Shown: in pieces, positions 20,063-29,059 of the stretch
Layout of the letters: every line of letters starts with the position of its first letter
Position numbering within the stretch: position 1 is the stretch's first letter
NCBI RefSeq assembly: GCF_037893185.1
Contig: NZ_CP140772.1
Location: 6,510,001-6,574,000 of the forward strand
Direction of reading: 5' to 3'
DNA: 64,000 nt
From: Chitinophaga sp. 180180018-3
Lineage (GTDB): Bacteria > Bacteroidota > Bacteroidia > Chitinophagales > Chitinophagaceae
Translations under genes and position numbers: made by a program
The notes under the pieces: generated by a model
What the model was told of the DNA's origin: nothing
What the model saw: only the letters and a program-made list of their open reading frames with translations
The model's database searches: none

Positions 20063-20167
20063 GAATTAGGAATTAGGAATTACGAAATACATAGGAGATA
20101 TAAGCGAATCATATACTTATTCGCTTATATCTCCTATGTATTTCGTAATTCCTAATTCGTAATTCTT
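20047..20167. repeat. Heptad-armed long palindrome A at convergent gene ends
   Basis: The left arm (20047-20109) and right arm (20119-20167) are complementary over about 49 bp around a 9-nt loop. The inner stem is GAAATACATAGGAG then ATATAAGCGAAT. The outer arms are GAATTAN heptads: the left arm has three tandem GAATTAG units where the right has one, so the left arm is 14 nt longer. The stop codon of the upstream gene (20060-20062) lies in the left arm; the stop of the opposing SusD-like gene is 7 bp beyond the right arm. Probable bidirectional terminator and member of a repeat family. Confidence 0.85.
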
Positions 20168-20173
20168 CTCTTC

Positions 20174-21601
20174 TTACCTTTCCAAATCCCACCACACCCT
20201 TCCGGTAAGATCATCCTTCCCATGAAGGCCAGGCTGGGCTGCTATTGCCGCTTCTACATTCTTTGTATTCACGTTATGTTCGGAAAGCGGATATCCCTGT
20301 CTCCGCGGAATTTGCACATTGCCATTATTAGGAGCCGGTGTCAGTAAAGGGTAACCGGTTCTTCTCCATTCTGCCCACGCTTCATATCCATTCATGTACA
20401 GATGTACCCACCGCTGATATCCGATCTGTTTTAGTGCATTAGCCGGATCATATATTACCTGCGGGTTTGCCAGGTAAGCATCAATTCCGTCTGAAGAGCC
20501 GGTCCATTGTTGAATGGAGGCCGTTATGGCGGCAGTATAATCTGCTGCGGCAGCTCCGTCTCCTCCCTGTATCCAGCCAAGTTTTTCTGCTTCCGCCTTT
20601 GCCAGTAATGCCTGGGCATAGGTCACGATATAGGAAGTAGCATCCTGTTTGCGGATCGCTGTTCCCTGGAATGATACTGAACTGGCAGGGATGTTTTGCG
20701 CATCCTTTCCTTCCAGCCCATAAGGCAGCCCAACGTAATTTCCACTGCCATTAGCAGCCGCATAAACTTTCAGCCTGGGATCTTTCAATGGCAACATGAA
20801 ATCCACCAGTGGCTTACTCACACAGTACCAGCGACGCCCCTGTACACTGTATACATAGTACCAGTAATTCTGATAGGCTGTTTCTCCCAGATGGCGGAAA
20901 ATAGCATTGTCGCTGTTACTGGCAAAAATGCCGGTTTGAAGCGCTGCTGTAAACTCGCGGCTACCCCACGCCGGATCTACTTTGGAAAGACGCAGTGCTA
21001 TCAATGCATGCAACGTGCCAGCAAAGCGTTTCCATTTACCGGTATCTCCGTAATACAGGATATCACCCGTTGCCGGATTGTTTGATTCCAGCTGCGCTCC
21101 CGCTTCTGTCAGCTCTTTGAACAGATCTGTGTATATATCTTTCTGGCTGTCGTAAGCAGGATCTACTTTGCTCCTGCCCTGCAACGCTTCCCTGTAAGGG
21201 ATATCTCCCCAACGGTCTGTCATATACCAGAAAAAATAAGCCCGGAGAATACGCGCCACCGCTTTCTGATTATTAGCTGATCCCTCATCTGCATTGAATC
21301 TGGTGGTTTTAAGGATCAGATTAAGGTTCATCAGCGCGTTTGAATAAACATTCGCAAACTCAAAAGAGATATTAATATACCGGGAAGCATCTGTATATAC
21401 TTTTTCAGAGAGCAGCTGGGTATAGAGCAGGCCATACGGTGTTGCGGTAGTGGTATCCAGCCGCTGGATGGCGTATGTCAGCAGTTTCGGATTAGAGAAT
21501 GTATCCGGGAGATTGGGATCCCGGTTGATGCTGTCGGAGAACCTGGTGCAGGAACCTAACCCCAACGCCAGTACGATAATTATATTGATAATTCTTTTCA
21601 T
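20174..21601 (-). CDS. SusD/RagB-like outer membrane lipoprotein
   Basis: This 475-residue protein has a lipoprotein signal (IIIVLALGLGSC) followed by a SusD-like_2-type sequence: RDPNLPDTFSNPKLLTYA, ARILRAYFFWYMTDRWGDIPY (about residue 115), RLSKVDPAWG, and a C-terminal QRWVHLYMNGYEAWAEWRRTGYP. It follows the SusC-like gene by 11 bp and would act with it in nutrient uptake. That SusC carries a frameshift, so this pair may not be functional as it stands. Its stop codon lies just outside palindrome A. Confidence 0.92.
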   Translation of the reverse strand: MKRIINIIIVLALGLGSCTRFSDSINRDPNLPDTFSNPKLLTYAIQRLDTTTATPYGLLYTQLLSEKVYTDASRYINISFEFANVYSNALMNLNLILKTTRFNADEGSANNQKAVARILRAYFFWYMTDRWGDIPYREALQGRSKVDPAYDSQKDIYTDLFKELTEAGAQLESNNPATGDILYYGDTGKWKRFAGTLHALIALRLSKVDPAWGSREFTAALQTGIFASNSDNAIFRHLGETAYQNYWYYVYSVQGRRWYCVSKPLVDFMLPLKDPRLKVYAAANGSGNYVGLPYGLEGKDAQNIPASSVSFQGTAIRKQDATSYIVTYAQALLAKAEAEKLGWIQGGDGAAAADYTAAITASIQQWTGSSDGIDAYLANPQVIYDPANALKQIGYQRWVHLYMNGYEAWAEWRRTGYPLLTPAPNNGNVQIPRRQGYPLSEHNVNTKNVEAAIAAQPGLHGKDDLTGRVWWDLER

Positions 21602-21612
21602 AATAACCGGGT

Positions 21613-24600
21613 TTACAGGGAGATGCTGAGATTAATACCAAATGAACGGGTAGTGGCCAGCTGACCGGTTTCCAGCCAGCTGATGGAAGAAGCGCCGGTG
21701 GAGAGTTCGGATGGATCGAGCCCTTTAGGCGCCCGCTGATAAATCATGAACGGATTACGCGCAATCAGGGCCACATTGATACTGCTGAACGGCATCCGGC
21801 CATACTTCGCTTTCGTAAACGTATATCCCAGGCGCATCTCCCGCATCTTGATATAAGAAGCATCATACAACCATTCTTCATAAACAGAAGTGCCCAACAC
21901 CGTGCGGAAATAGGATTTTGCATCCACATAGGTGGTCACTTCCTGTCCGGTTACACTGGAAATCCCATTCACTTTTACGCCGCCACCATCTGCTACCGGA
22001 TCCCGCACGTTCTTGCCCCTGTCGTTCATTGCAGCTGTTTCTACGGCCTGCCCTGATTTCACACTCAGCATTTTCGTCCAGCTGAAGAAACGGCCACCCG
22101 ATTGAAAATCGATCATTGCCGACAAGTCGAAGTTCCCAAGCCTGAAAGTATTCTGCCAGCCGCCGGTGAAATTGGGCAACACACTGCCAAAATCGTGGTT
22201 CTCACTAAACATGGGCAAATTAGACGCATCCAACAGGATCTTACCGGTTTTAGGATCGCGTTGATAAGCATTTCCTACCAGGGTACCAAATGCCGCATTG
22301 ACGTTGGCATTCAGATAAACGCTGACGCGGGAATAGGTGTTAGCATCCAGCTGCAGTGTATTGATGCCGGGGTACAACGCTTTTACCAAACTGCGGTTGC
22401 GATTGAGATTCAGGATGGATGTCCAGTTGAAACGCTTTGTTTGTACCGGTACTGCATTCAGACTCAATTCCACGCCCTGGTTCTGGATGTTACCTGCATT
22501 GATCACCGTGTTGGTATACCCGATTGCGCCGGATACATCTATATTGAGCACCTGGTTCTTGTTCTGCTGGTTATAATAAGTAAACCCTACCCCTTAAACG
22601 GTCTTTCAATATCTTCAGATCTATCCCCGTTTCAAAGGAATTGCCGAGTGAAGGTTTTATATTAGGATTATTAAGGGTAGATGGCAGATGCATGGGCAGA
22701 TAAGGATTATTATCCGATCCTTTATAAGGACTTTCCAACAGGTAAGATTCATATATCTGATATGGATCCAGGTCGGAGCCGGCTTTCGCAAAGCTGATGC
22801 GGAACTTACCGTACGACAGTGGCTCCCACTTCAGCAGCTCACTGAATACCATGCTGAAAGATACAGAAGGATACCAGTAAGAATTGTTATTCGGCGGCAA
22901 TGCGGAAGAAATATCGTTGCGGATGGTAGCATCTACATAATAAATATTATCATAGCCTAATGATACTGCTGCATATTCACTCCGCACTTCCTTGCGGCGA
23001 AGATAGTTCGTTACTATGGGCCGGTCTATGGAAGCGGAGAGGTTGTAAAAGTTAACGACAGATAAACCTCCCTGGGTTCTGCCAGACAGGAATGAATAGC
23101 GTTGCGTCAGCAGGTTCGCTCCCAGGTTGGCACTCAGGCTCATCTTACCGAACGATTTGTTATACTGTGCCAGCACTTCGTAGTTCATTTCCTTGTTCTC
23201 GAACTTTCCTTCGTAATATTCGTTGAGATCTCGTCCGCCATAGGCTTTGCGCTGATCAATATTCTGCGTAAACATATCGGCCCTGATAGCGCCGCTTACT
23301 TTCAATCCGGGCAATACGTCGTACACCAGTCCTACGTTGCCGAAGAAGCGATCACGTGAATCATGACCCGGATTTTCATAGGCTTCGAAATAAGGATTAT
23401 TCCAGTCGCTCCCCGGTTTCTTGAGGAAATCAGGATCATTCACATCTTCATGATTCCAATGATAAAAAGTGCCATCCGGATATTTATACTGTCGTAATTT
23501 CTTCATATCGAGCGAGCGCTCGAACCACTGATAGAAATTGCGGCTTCCCTGATAATAGCCCTGAGATGGCCGCTGGCCTTTATTATTAGCGTAATTAAAA
23601 TTGGTGGATACAGTCACGGAAGGGCCCAGATTAAGCGATCCGTTAAACCCTACGTTGTTCCGTTTCAGGTAAGTATTAGGTTCAATCCCTTTAATATCGG
23701 TATGGTTGATCGACAAGCGGAAACTGCTGTTTTCTCCACCTCCCGATACGCTGGCGTTGTTATTGAAAGTAGTACCGGTAACAAAGTATTCTTTGATGTT
23801 ATTGGGATGTGGACTGAAAGGCGTCATCTTCCCATAGTCCGGATCTGCCGGGTAAAAGCTGTACATCTGTCTTACAGGAGTACCATCCATTTTCGGGCCC
23901 CAGCTTTCATCTGTACCGGAAGCAAGCAACTGCGTTTGCCCGTTAACGTTAATCCTGCTGAACTGCTGGCTGCTGCCGGCACCATAGATATTTTGCAATG
24001 GCATAAAGTTTCCCGCTTTTTCAATAGAGAAAGCGGAATTGACATTTACGTTCATGTTTTTGCTTCCCTTGCGGCCGCCTTTACGTGTGGTAATGAGGAT
24101 CACGCCGTACTGTCCGCGCAAACCATATAAAGCAGAGGCAGCCGGTCCTTTCAGTACATTCACACTTTCAATATCTTCCGGGTTAACGTCCTGCGCCAGG
24201 TTGCCCATATCCGGTCCGTTACGGCCGGCGAAGTTCATATTCGATATCGGCGTACCATCCAGTACCATCAGCGGCTGTTCCTGCCCGTTAATGGAGTTAA
24301 TACCTCTTATCTTAATCTTCTGCGTACCACCCATACTGGCACCGGATGAGCCCACCACCTGTACGCCGGCGATCTTACCCGACAGGGAACCGAGTACATT
24401 CTGTTCGTTGGTAAGTGTCAGGTTATCCCCTTTTACTTCCTGGATAGAATACCCAACGGCTCTTTCCTTGCGGGAAATGCCCAGTGCAGTGACCACCACC
24501 TGATCCAGGTTACGGGTATCCGGTTTCAGTACGGTGTTGATGTTGGCTTGTCCGCTGGTATTTACTTCCACGGTAAGATAGCCCACATAGCGAAAAACGA

Positions 24601-24808
24601 GTGTAACATCGGCCCCGCCTGCATCCAGGCGGTAGGTTCCGTTTACATCAGTGGAGGTTCCTTTGTTAGTGTTCTTAATCTGCACGCTGACGCCTGGCAG
24701 GGGTTCTCCTTTGTCGCCTGTTACCTTACCGGTAATGACGCGCGACTGTCCGGTTAACTGCATGGCAATAGCACAGTACACTAATAGGATAGCAATGATC
24801 TTGTTCAT
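21613..24808 (-). pseudogene. SusC/RagA TonB-dependent transporter with a +1 frameshift
   Basis: Two reading frames together cover one SusC. The first (22571-24808) has a signal peptide, CarboxypepD_reg domain (ITGKVTGDKGEPLPGVSV), plug and about two thirds of the barrel, and stops right after KILKDRLRG. The second (to 21613) continues the barrel from VGFTYYNQQNKNQVLN to the C-terminal INLSISL. The frames meet in a run of four C on the plus strand at 22590-22593; one base less would give KDRLRVGFTYYNQ and restore a protein of about 1060 residues. There is no STN domain. It is either a recent inactivating mutation, phase variation in a homopolymer, or a sequencing error. The SusD partner is intact. 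Confidence 0.88.
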
Positions 24809-24956
24809 AAGCTAACTGTTAGATTCTGGTTAAACTGTATGCTACTAAAAATAAAATAATAAAAAATGAATGTCAATAGAGAGAAGGATGGATGGCAGGA
24901 GATCGATACAACGAGCCTGATAAAACTATCAACGGGTTTTCGGGGTTAAAAGGCAA

Positions 24957-24981
24957 CAGGCAGACTGTAATAGTCTGCCTG
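24957..24981. terminator. Hairpin after the phospholipase-D-like gene
   Basis: A perfect 10-bp stem, CAGGCAGACT at 24957-24966 with AGTCTGCCTG at 24972-24981 and a 5-nt loop, lies just past the stop of the minus-strand PLD gene. On that strand it is followed by TTGCCTTTT, a weak T tract. Confidence 0.65.
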
Positions 24982-24989
24982 CGCTTATA

Positions 24990-26690
24990 TCAGGAGGGTA
25001 ACCAGAAATTTATTTCCTTGGCTTTGTCGCCGGTCTTATACCAATCCTGCCACTGATCGTTTTTCACATTACCTTCCCAACTCGGTGAGCCGTCTGTCCG
25101 GGAGCGGAAAAAGCGCCAGCGGTAGTGATGGTACACGCCCATGATATTGATGGCGTATGCCTGTGTCAGTGCAGTATTGCCGATAATGATATTGAGATTA
25201 TCATCGTTCGAAGCACTGGCTTTTCCGCCCATATTGTGGGAACCTGTCATCAGCACCGGATTGGCAGAAAACGGATCTATCACAATTATCTTGCTGTGAA
25301 TAGTTACATTCTGTATACCTATTTCCTTCATCCACGACTCAAAGGCCGCACCAATGCTTGCCGGCAGTACCACATCCAGGTTGCCCTGCTGTTGCTGATT
25401 TTTATGCATGAAAGTGATGGTAGGATGCTGCGCTGTTCCCGGATCACCATTCAGTACACCATTGATCAGCAGCTGCTTGTTTTTACTCATCTCCATAATA
25501 GTATCATACAACATACGGCTTTTTCCTTCCACACCCGGCTTAAACATCAGAAAAAGGATGCCCTGCTTCGCAGCGCGGATATGCGAATCCGCTTCATCCA
25601 GGTCGATCTCTTTCTGCACCGGCGTAAAGAAAGTTTTGATCTGCGGCGCAGTTCTCACACTATTGTTAAAGTCCTCGTATTTCTTGGAGTACAGTCCTTT
25701 CCCGTTTTGATCACAATCGGCTTTAATGGCATCCCATTCGGCTTTGTAATAGGCCGCTACTTTGGGATCGTGCAATATTACCGCGTTATTCACCTGGGTG
25801 AAAACGCCGTTGGTAGTCCAGTTGGTGGAACCGGTCAGCACTTTGACGGCAGTTTCTTTGGTACCGGATTTATCGGTTACGATCATGAATTTATTGTGGG
25901 CAAAATGAGGGGTTGATACAATTCTCCGGGTAAGGTCCACGTGGGTAAGCAATTTCGCATTCACTGCCTGAGGGTCAGGATCTTTTGCACCAAACGCGCC
26001 ATTTGCCAATATGATATGCGCCCGTTTGCCCAGGGCATTCAGGCGGCGAATCAGTTCCGGCTCATTCAGTTCATACAAAGCTCCGTAGAGTTGCAGGTTC
26101 TTATTGTCTGTCACTTCTTTCAGTAAATTATAGAGAGCTTGTAACAGGTCGCCTCCCATAAAATTCCTGATCTTTGAATTTACATCATTGAGATTGGTAA
26201 GCAGGGTCTTTTTCTTTTCAGCATCGGGCACAGTGCTGAGCCTTTTGGCAAGAAACTGCGAGGAAACCAGTCCACGGTTAAAATAGGCTTCCACGCCGGG
26301 AGGATTCCCAACCGTTACCCAGTCGCTCCAGTCTGTAGCCTTATCATCTGCCTCCTGCAGCTGCGTTCCCGAATGAATCATAGGCACTACACGGTAGCTC
26401 ACTACGTCGCCGGTCTGAACATAGTAATCGATCCAGATATACTTCTGAATGGGCCAGATGGTACTGGGTTGCGTTTCGCCATCGGTATGCGGATCACCCT
26501 GAAAGCCAACGCCTGTATGCAGGGCTTCTGCCTGCGAATCGGGCTGACCTTTATGCTTCCGGTAGATGGCGAATCCCCAGCAGTCTTTAATGTTGCCGGA
26601 ATACTTCCATACAATAGTGGCTTCATCACTATTGGCGTACACCTTAATGACAGATGGTGCTTTCATAGTCTGAGATTTTGAGGTTAGCAT
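24990..26690 (-). CDS. Phospholipase D-like domain protein with N-terminal fibronectin-like region
   Basis: This 566-residue protein has two HKD-type motifs: HNKFMIVTD (about residue 260, with one extra residue before the Asp) and HSKIIVID (about residue 460) followed by LMTGSHNMGG, which is typical of the second half of PLD enzymes. The first 110 residues look like a fibronectin type III-type sandwich (ATIVWKYSGNIKDCWGFAIYRK). No signal peptide is visible. PLD-superfamily members cut or transfer phosphodiester bonds in lipids or nucleic acids. An alternative start at 26666 (MKAPSV) is equally possible. It stands alone between a SusCD pair and an orphan sigma gene, so its role is open. Confidence 0.85.
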   Translation of the reverse strand: MLTSKSQTMKAPSVIKVYANSDEATIVWKYSGNIKDCWGFAIYRKHKGQPDSQAEALHTGVGFQGDPHTDGETQPSTIWPIQKYIWIDYYVQTGDVVSYRVVPMIHSGTQLQEADDKATDWSDWVTVGNPPGVEAYFNRGLVSSQFLAKRLSTVPDAEKKKTLLTNLNDVNSKIRNFMGGDLLQALYNLLKEVTDNKNLQLYGALYELNEPELIRRLNALGKRAHIILANGAFGAKDPDPQAVNAKLLTHVDLTRRIVSTPHFAHNKFMIVTDKSGTKETAVKVLTGSTNWTTNGVFTQVNNAVILHDPKVAAYYKAEWDAIKADCDQNGKGLYSKKYEDFNNSVRTAPQIKTFFTPVQKEIDLDEADSHIRAAKQGILFLMFKPGVEGKSRMLYDTIMEMSKNKQLLINGVLNGDPGTAQHPTITFMHKNQQQQGNLDVVLPASIGAAFESWMKEIGIQNVTIHSKIIVIDPFSANPVLMTGSHNMGGKASASNDDNLNIIIGNTALTQAYAINIMGVYHHYRWRFFRSRTDGSPSWEGNVKNDQWQDWYKTGDKAKEINFWLPS

Positions 26691-27059
26691 TTATTTGGGA
26701 ATTAACATAAATGATAGATGGTATTGCGTGCAGTCTGCCTCTTTATTCAGTGTTGCAACAATTAACAAAGGCCGGCGTATTATATTGCCAGCCACAGTGC
26801 TCTTACGGTATTGTTGTGTGCTGTTTTTTCCGGATACCGGTATTAAAAACAGCTTATAACCACAGATTGAATTTACGCTAATTTTCAGGAAGAAAAACCG
26901 GATATTTTACCAACCTCTGCAAAATAACGATCACCCACTCGCCCGGGCCATTAACAGGCCCGGAGAGCAGGTTGATGATCGATAAAAAATGGGTAAAGCA
27001 GTTCCACTACCCTGCCAGCGGGTAAAATGGGGAAACAAATACCATAACTGTGATTGAAA
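26691..27059. other. Intergenic region with a GC-rich hairpin
   Basis: Roughly 370 bp separate the ECF sigma stop from the PLD start. It contains CCCGGGCC / GGCCCGG at about 26942-26964 with a short loop, positioned as a possible terminator of the sigma gene, though no T run follows. No open frame with family features was seen. Confidence 0.4.
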
Positions 27060-27641
27060 TTATCTTAATAGTACTTCCACGTGGGCTGGACGAAAATAAC
27101 CACGGAGGATCTTTACGGCGGTGCCGATCTGGTTCTTAACGGTCTGGATGCTGATATTCATTTCCTGTGCAATCTCCTTATGGCTCATCTGATCATAATG
27201 CCTGAAACGAAAGGCTGCTGAGGATTTAGGTGGTACTTTTTCCTGCAAAGCATTATCTACCTGAACATAGATTTCTTTGCTTTCCAGCAGATCCTCCGGC
27301 AGAAAAGGTTCATCCGGGATCGTGTTCACGAACTTCTTTTCGCGCGCTATCTTATTAAGACAACGGTTACGTACGGCAACAAATAAATAACTCCTGATTA
27401 CGGTGCCGCTATCCCGGTTCTGATAATGGGCATCTATCTTCATAAATAGCTTCCTTTGCCAGAAATCCAGGAAGAATTCCTGCAGGAGATCTTTAGCCAG
27501 TTCTTCATCCTTTAGCATTTCCATCGCTAATGTCAGCAGGCACCGATGAAATTTGTTGTAAAAAGCGGTAAAGGCGGCGGAGTTACCTTCTTTTAATTGG
27601 TCCAGAAGGACGGCATCTTGGTTTTTTGGTTGCATTCTCAT
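27060..27641 (-). CDS. ECF RNA polymerase sigma factor (orphan)
   Basis: This 193-residue protein has region 2 (ELAKDLLQEFFLDFWQRK, about residue 47) and region 4 with helix-turn-helix (MSHKEIAQEMNISIQTVKNQ, about 150). Unlike the sigma at 7576 it has no FecR gene beside it: a lone PLD gene follows and a non-coding stretch precedes. It may act on a SusC/SusD operon elsewhere, or through an unlinked anti-sigma. The usual LPPKxRxAF stretch reads VPPKSSAAF. Family identification is firm. Confidence 0.9.
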   Translation of the reverse strand: MRMQPKNQDAVLLDQLKEGNSAAFTAFYNKFHRCLLTLAMEMLKDEELAKDLLQEFFLDFWQRKLFMKIDAHYQNRDSGTVIRSYLFVAVRNRCLNKIAREKKFVNTIPDEPFLPEDLLESKEIYVQVDNALQEKVPPKSSAAFRFRHYDQMSHKEIAQEMNISIQTVKNQIGTAVKILRGYFRPAHVEVLLR

Positions 27642-27924
27642 TCCTTTTTTAACAAGACTTCTTAGGAAAAATTTTACCTGACTACCCGGTATTAGAAAAT
27701 TAAATTTCTAATGGTTTAACATGATGGTTGAAAGTGGTTATTACGCATTTCCATCTCTAGAACTTAACTTAAAAGTAATGTTATAAAGCGCTTAGATTGG
27801 TTAACGCATTGTTAAGCAGCTACATTTCACAAATGGTACGATTCAGTACAGTGGCGGATCTCATGGGAATTAACAAATTGAAAATCCAGGCACAAAAAGT
27901 AACCTGCCGGTTACATTTTAAGAC

Positions 27925-27968
27925 ATAATTATACCTGCCGGAACAAATGTTCCGGCAGGTATAATTAT
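27925..27968. terminator. Perfect 21-bp palindrome at the end of the VgrG operon
   Basis: ATAATTATACCTGCCGGAAC... at 27925-27945 is exactly complementary to 27948-27968, with a 2-nt loop. It follows the lipoprotein gene and its frameshifted-looking tail on the minus strand, so it probably ends the VgrG operon transcript. There is no strong T run on the minus strand; stem strength alone may suffice or it may protect the 3' end. Confidence 0.6.
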
Positions 27969-27984
27969 TAATACTGTCAGATAT

Positions 27985-28101
27985 CTAACGTAAACGTATA
28001 TACGCTTTTATAATTTCATGATTTACATGCAGGCTGTCGATTTTTTCGATGCCTCGTTGTATGAGCGTATCGTGTTCGAGGGTAAGCGTGAAAAGAGAAT
28101 T
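27985..28101 (-). pseudogene. Possible frameshifted C-terminal tail of the lipoprotein gene
   Basis: Directly after the stop of the lipoprotein gene, the +1 frame reads NSLFTLTLEHDTLIQRGIEK and then continues to KAYIRLR and a stop at 27985-27987. It has no start codon and an in-frame stop just before it. Removing one T from CGGTAAG at the lipoprotein stop would join the two frames. The tail looks protein-like but matches no family I know; this is an inference from frame structure only. Confidence 0.35.
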
Positions 28102-28102
28102 C

Positions 28103-29059
28103 TTACCGTATTACCTGCAGCTGGTTACTGCCAGCCGGCTTATGTAGTATCAGATTATAAATCCTGTATTTACCATCGGCAGAAGTACCTACCATAGCCG
28201 ATTCACCTCTCAGCTCATCGTCGGTACGCACCAGCCCTACTGCTTTTCCATCTCCATAAAACCTGAGCTCATAATGTTCCAGGGGCTCCATCTCCAGGTG
28301 ATAATTCCGGATTTCATCAAACCGTTTCCAGGTATCTTCTGCGTCGGCCGGCTTATTGAAAAAGAACGCCTGCTCTACTTCAACCTCACGGGGGTAAAGC
28401 AGGGCTGCTATTGCATCCATATCGCCTTTTGCCAGCAGCTCGCGGTAACGCTGATAAAATGCCACTACTTCTTTGGCCAGCTGTTCCTTGTTCTCCTTTC
28501 TCAGATCCTGACTCTGGCTCCAGCCTTTCAGCTGGTAGGGCACATTGGCCTCAAAGCTGCCTTTGAATTCAACATAGGGGATATTACCAATTTGCACTTC
28601 CGGCATTTTATATTGGAAAAGCTGCTTGTACTCCTGCTGCTTTTCCTTCTCATAATCTCCCACTTTTATTTTAACATTCAGACCGCTGTTATGAGCCAGC
28701 AGGAAGGTGTCCATTTTGTCGTTATCATCCACCCGCGGATACACCCGGATAGTAATATCCTGTTTGCCACTTTTAAGTATATTGGAAGAAACAGGCACAA
28801 TAGCTCCTCCCTGGTTTCCGCTCGTAAAACTTACCAGCGCAGGCATATCATTCACCAGTATTTCGTATGTGCAGTTATAACTCTCAAAATCCAGCAGGAA
28901 ACGTGGATTGTAGTCATATTTCTTTATCAGCTTATAACTGTTCAGGTATTTTTCCTTGATATTCTGATTCATGCTTTCTTTTTTGGCATTTGATCCCTGA
29001 CCACAACTTTGCAGCGCAGCCATCAAAATAAAAACAACGGCTATTATTGATTTTCTCAT
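28103..29059 (-). CDS. Hypothetical lipoprotein, candidate immunity protein of the VgrG cargo island
   Basis: This 318-residue protein has a lipoprotein signal (VFILMAALQSC, Cys at about 19). The mature part is hydrophilic, with a beta-rich middle (YEILVNDMPALVSF, KQDITIRVYPRVDDND) and a C-terminal NTF2-like stretch (AFYQRYRELLAKGDMDAIAALLYP). I do not recognise the family. Its ATG overlaps the stop of the 995-residue gene (ATGA, 4 bp), so the two are translationally coupled. In secretion cargo operons the gene right after a toxin is commonly its immunity protein, and a periplasmic lipoprotein fits a toxin that acts in the periplasm or membrane. This role is inference. Confidence 0.6.
   Translation of the reverse strand: MRKSIIAVVFILMAALQSCGQGSNAKKESMNQNIKEKYLNSYKLIKKYDYNPRFLLDFESYNCTYEILVNDMPALVSFTSGNQGGAIVPVSSNILKSGKQDITIRVYPRVDDNDKMDTFLLAHNSGLNVKIKVGDYEKEKQQEYKQLFQYKMPEVQIGNIPYVEFKGSFEANVPYQLKGWSQSQDLRKENKEQLAKEVVAFYQRYRELLAKGDMDAIAALLYPREVEVEQAFFFNKPADAEDTWKRFDEIRNYHLEMEPLEHYELRFYGDGKAVGLVRTDDELRGESAMVGTSADGKYRIYNLILHKPAGSNQLQVIR

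Larger units (their letters stand above)
27642..28102. other. Intergenic region: sigma-gene leader, perfect palindrome and orphan coding tail
   Basis: The right-to-left order is: the end of the lipoprotein gene, an open frame without a start codon (27985 to about 28101), a perfect 21-bp palindrome (27925-27968), then about 280 bp of AT-rich sequence upstream of the ECF sigma gene that should contain its promoter. No complete gene was recognised. Confidence 0.5.
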
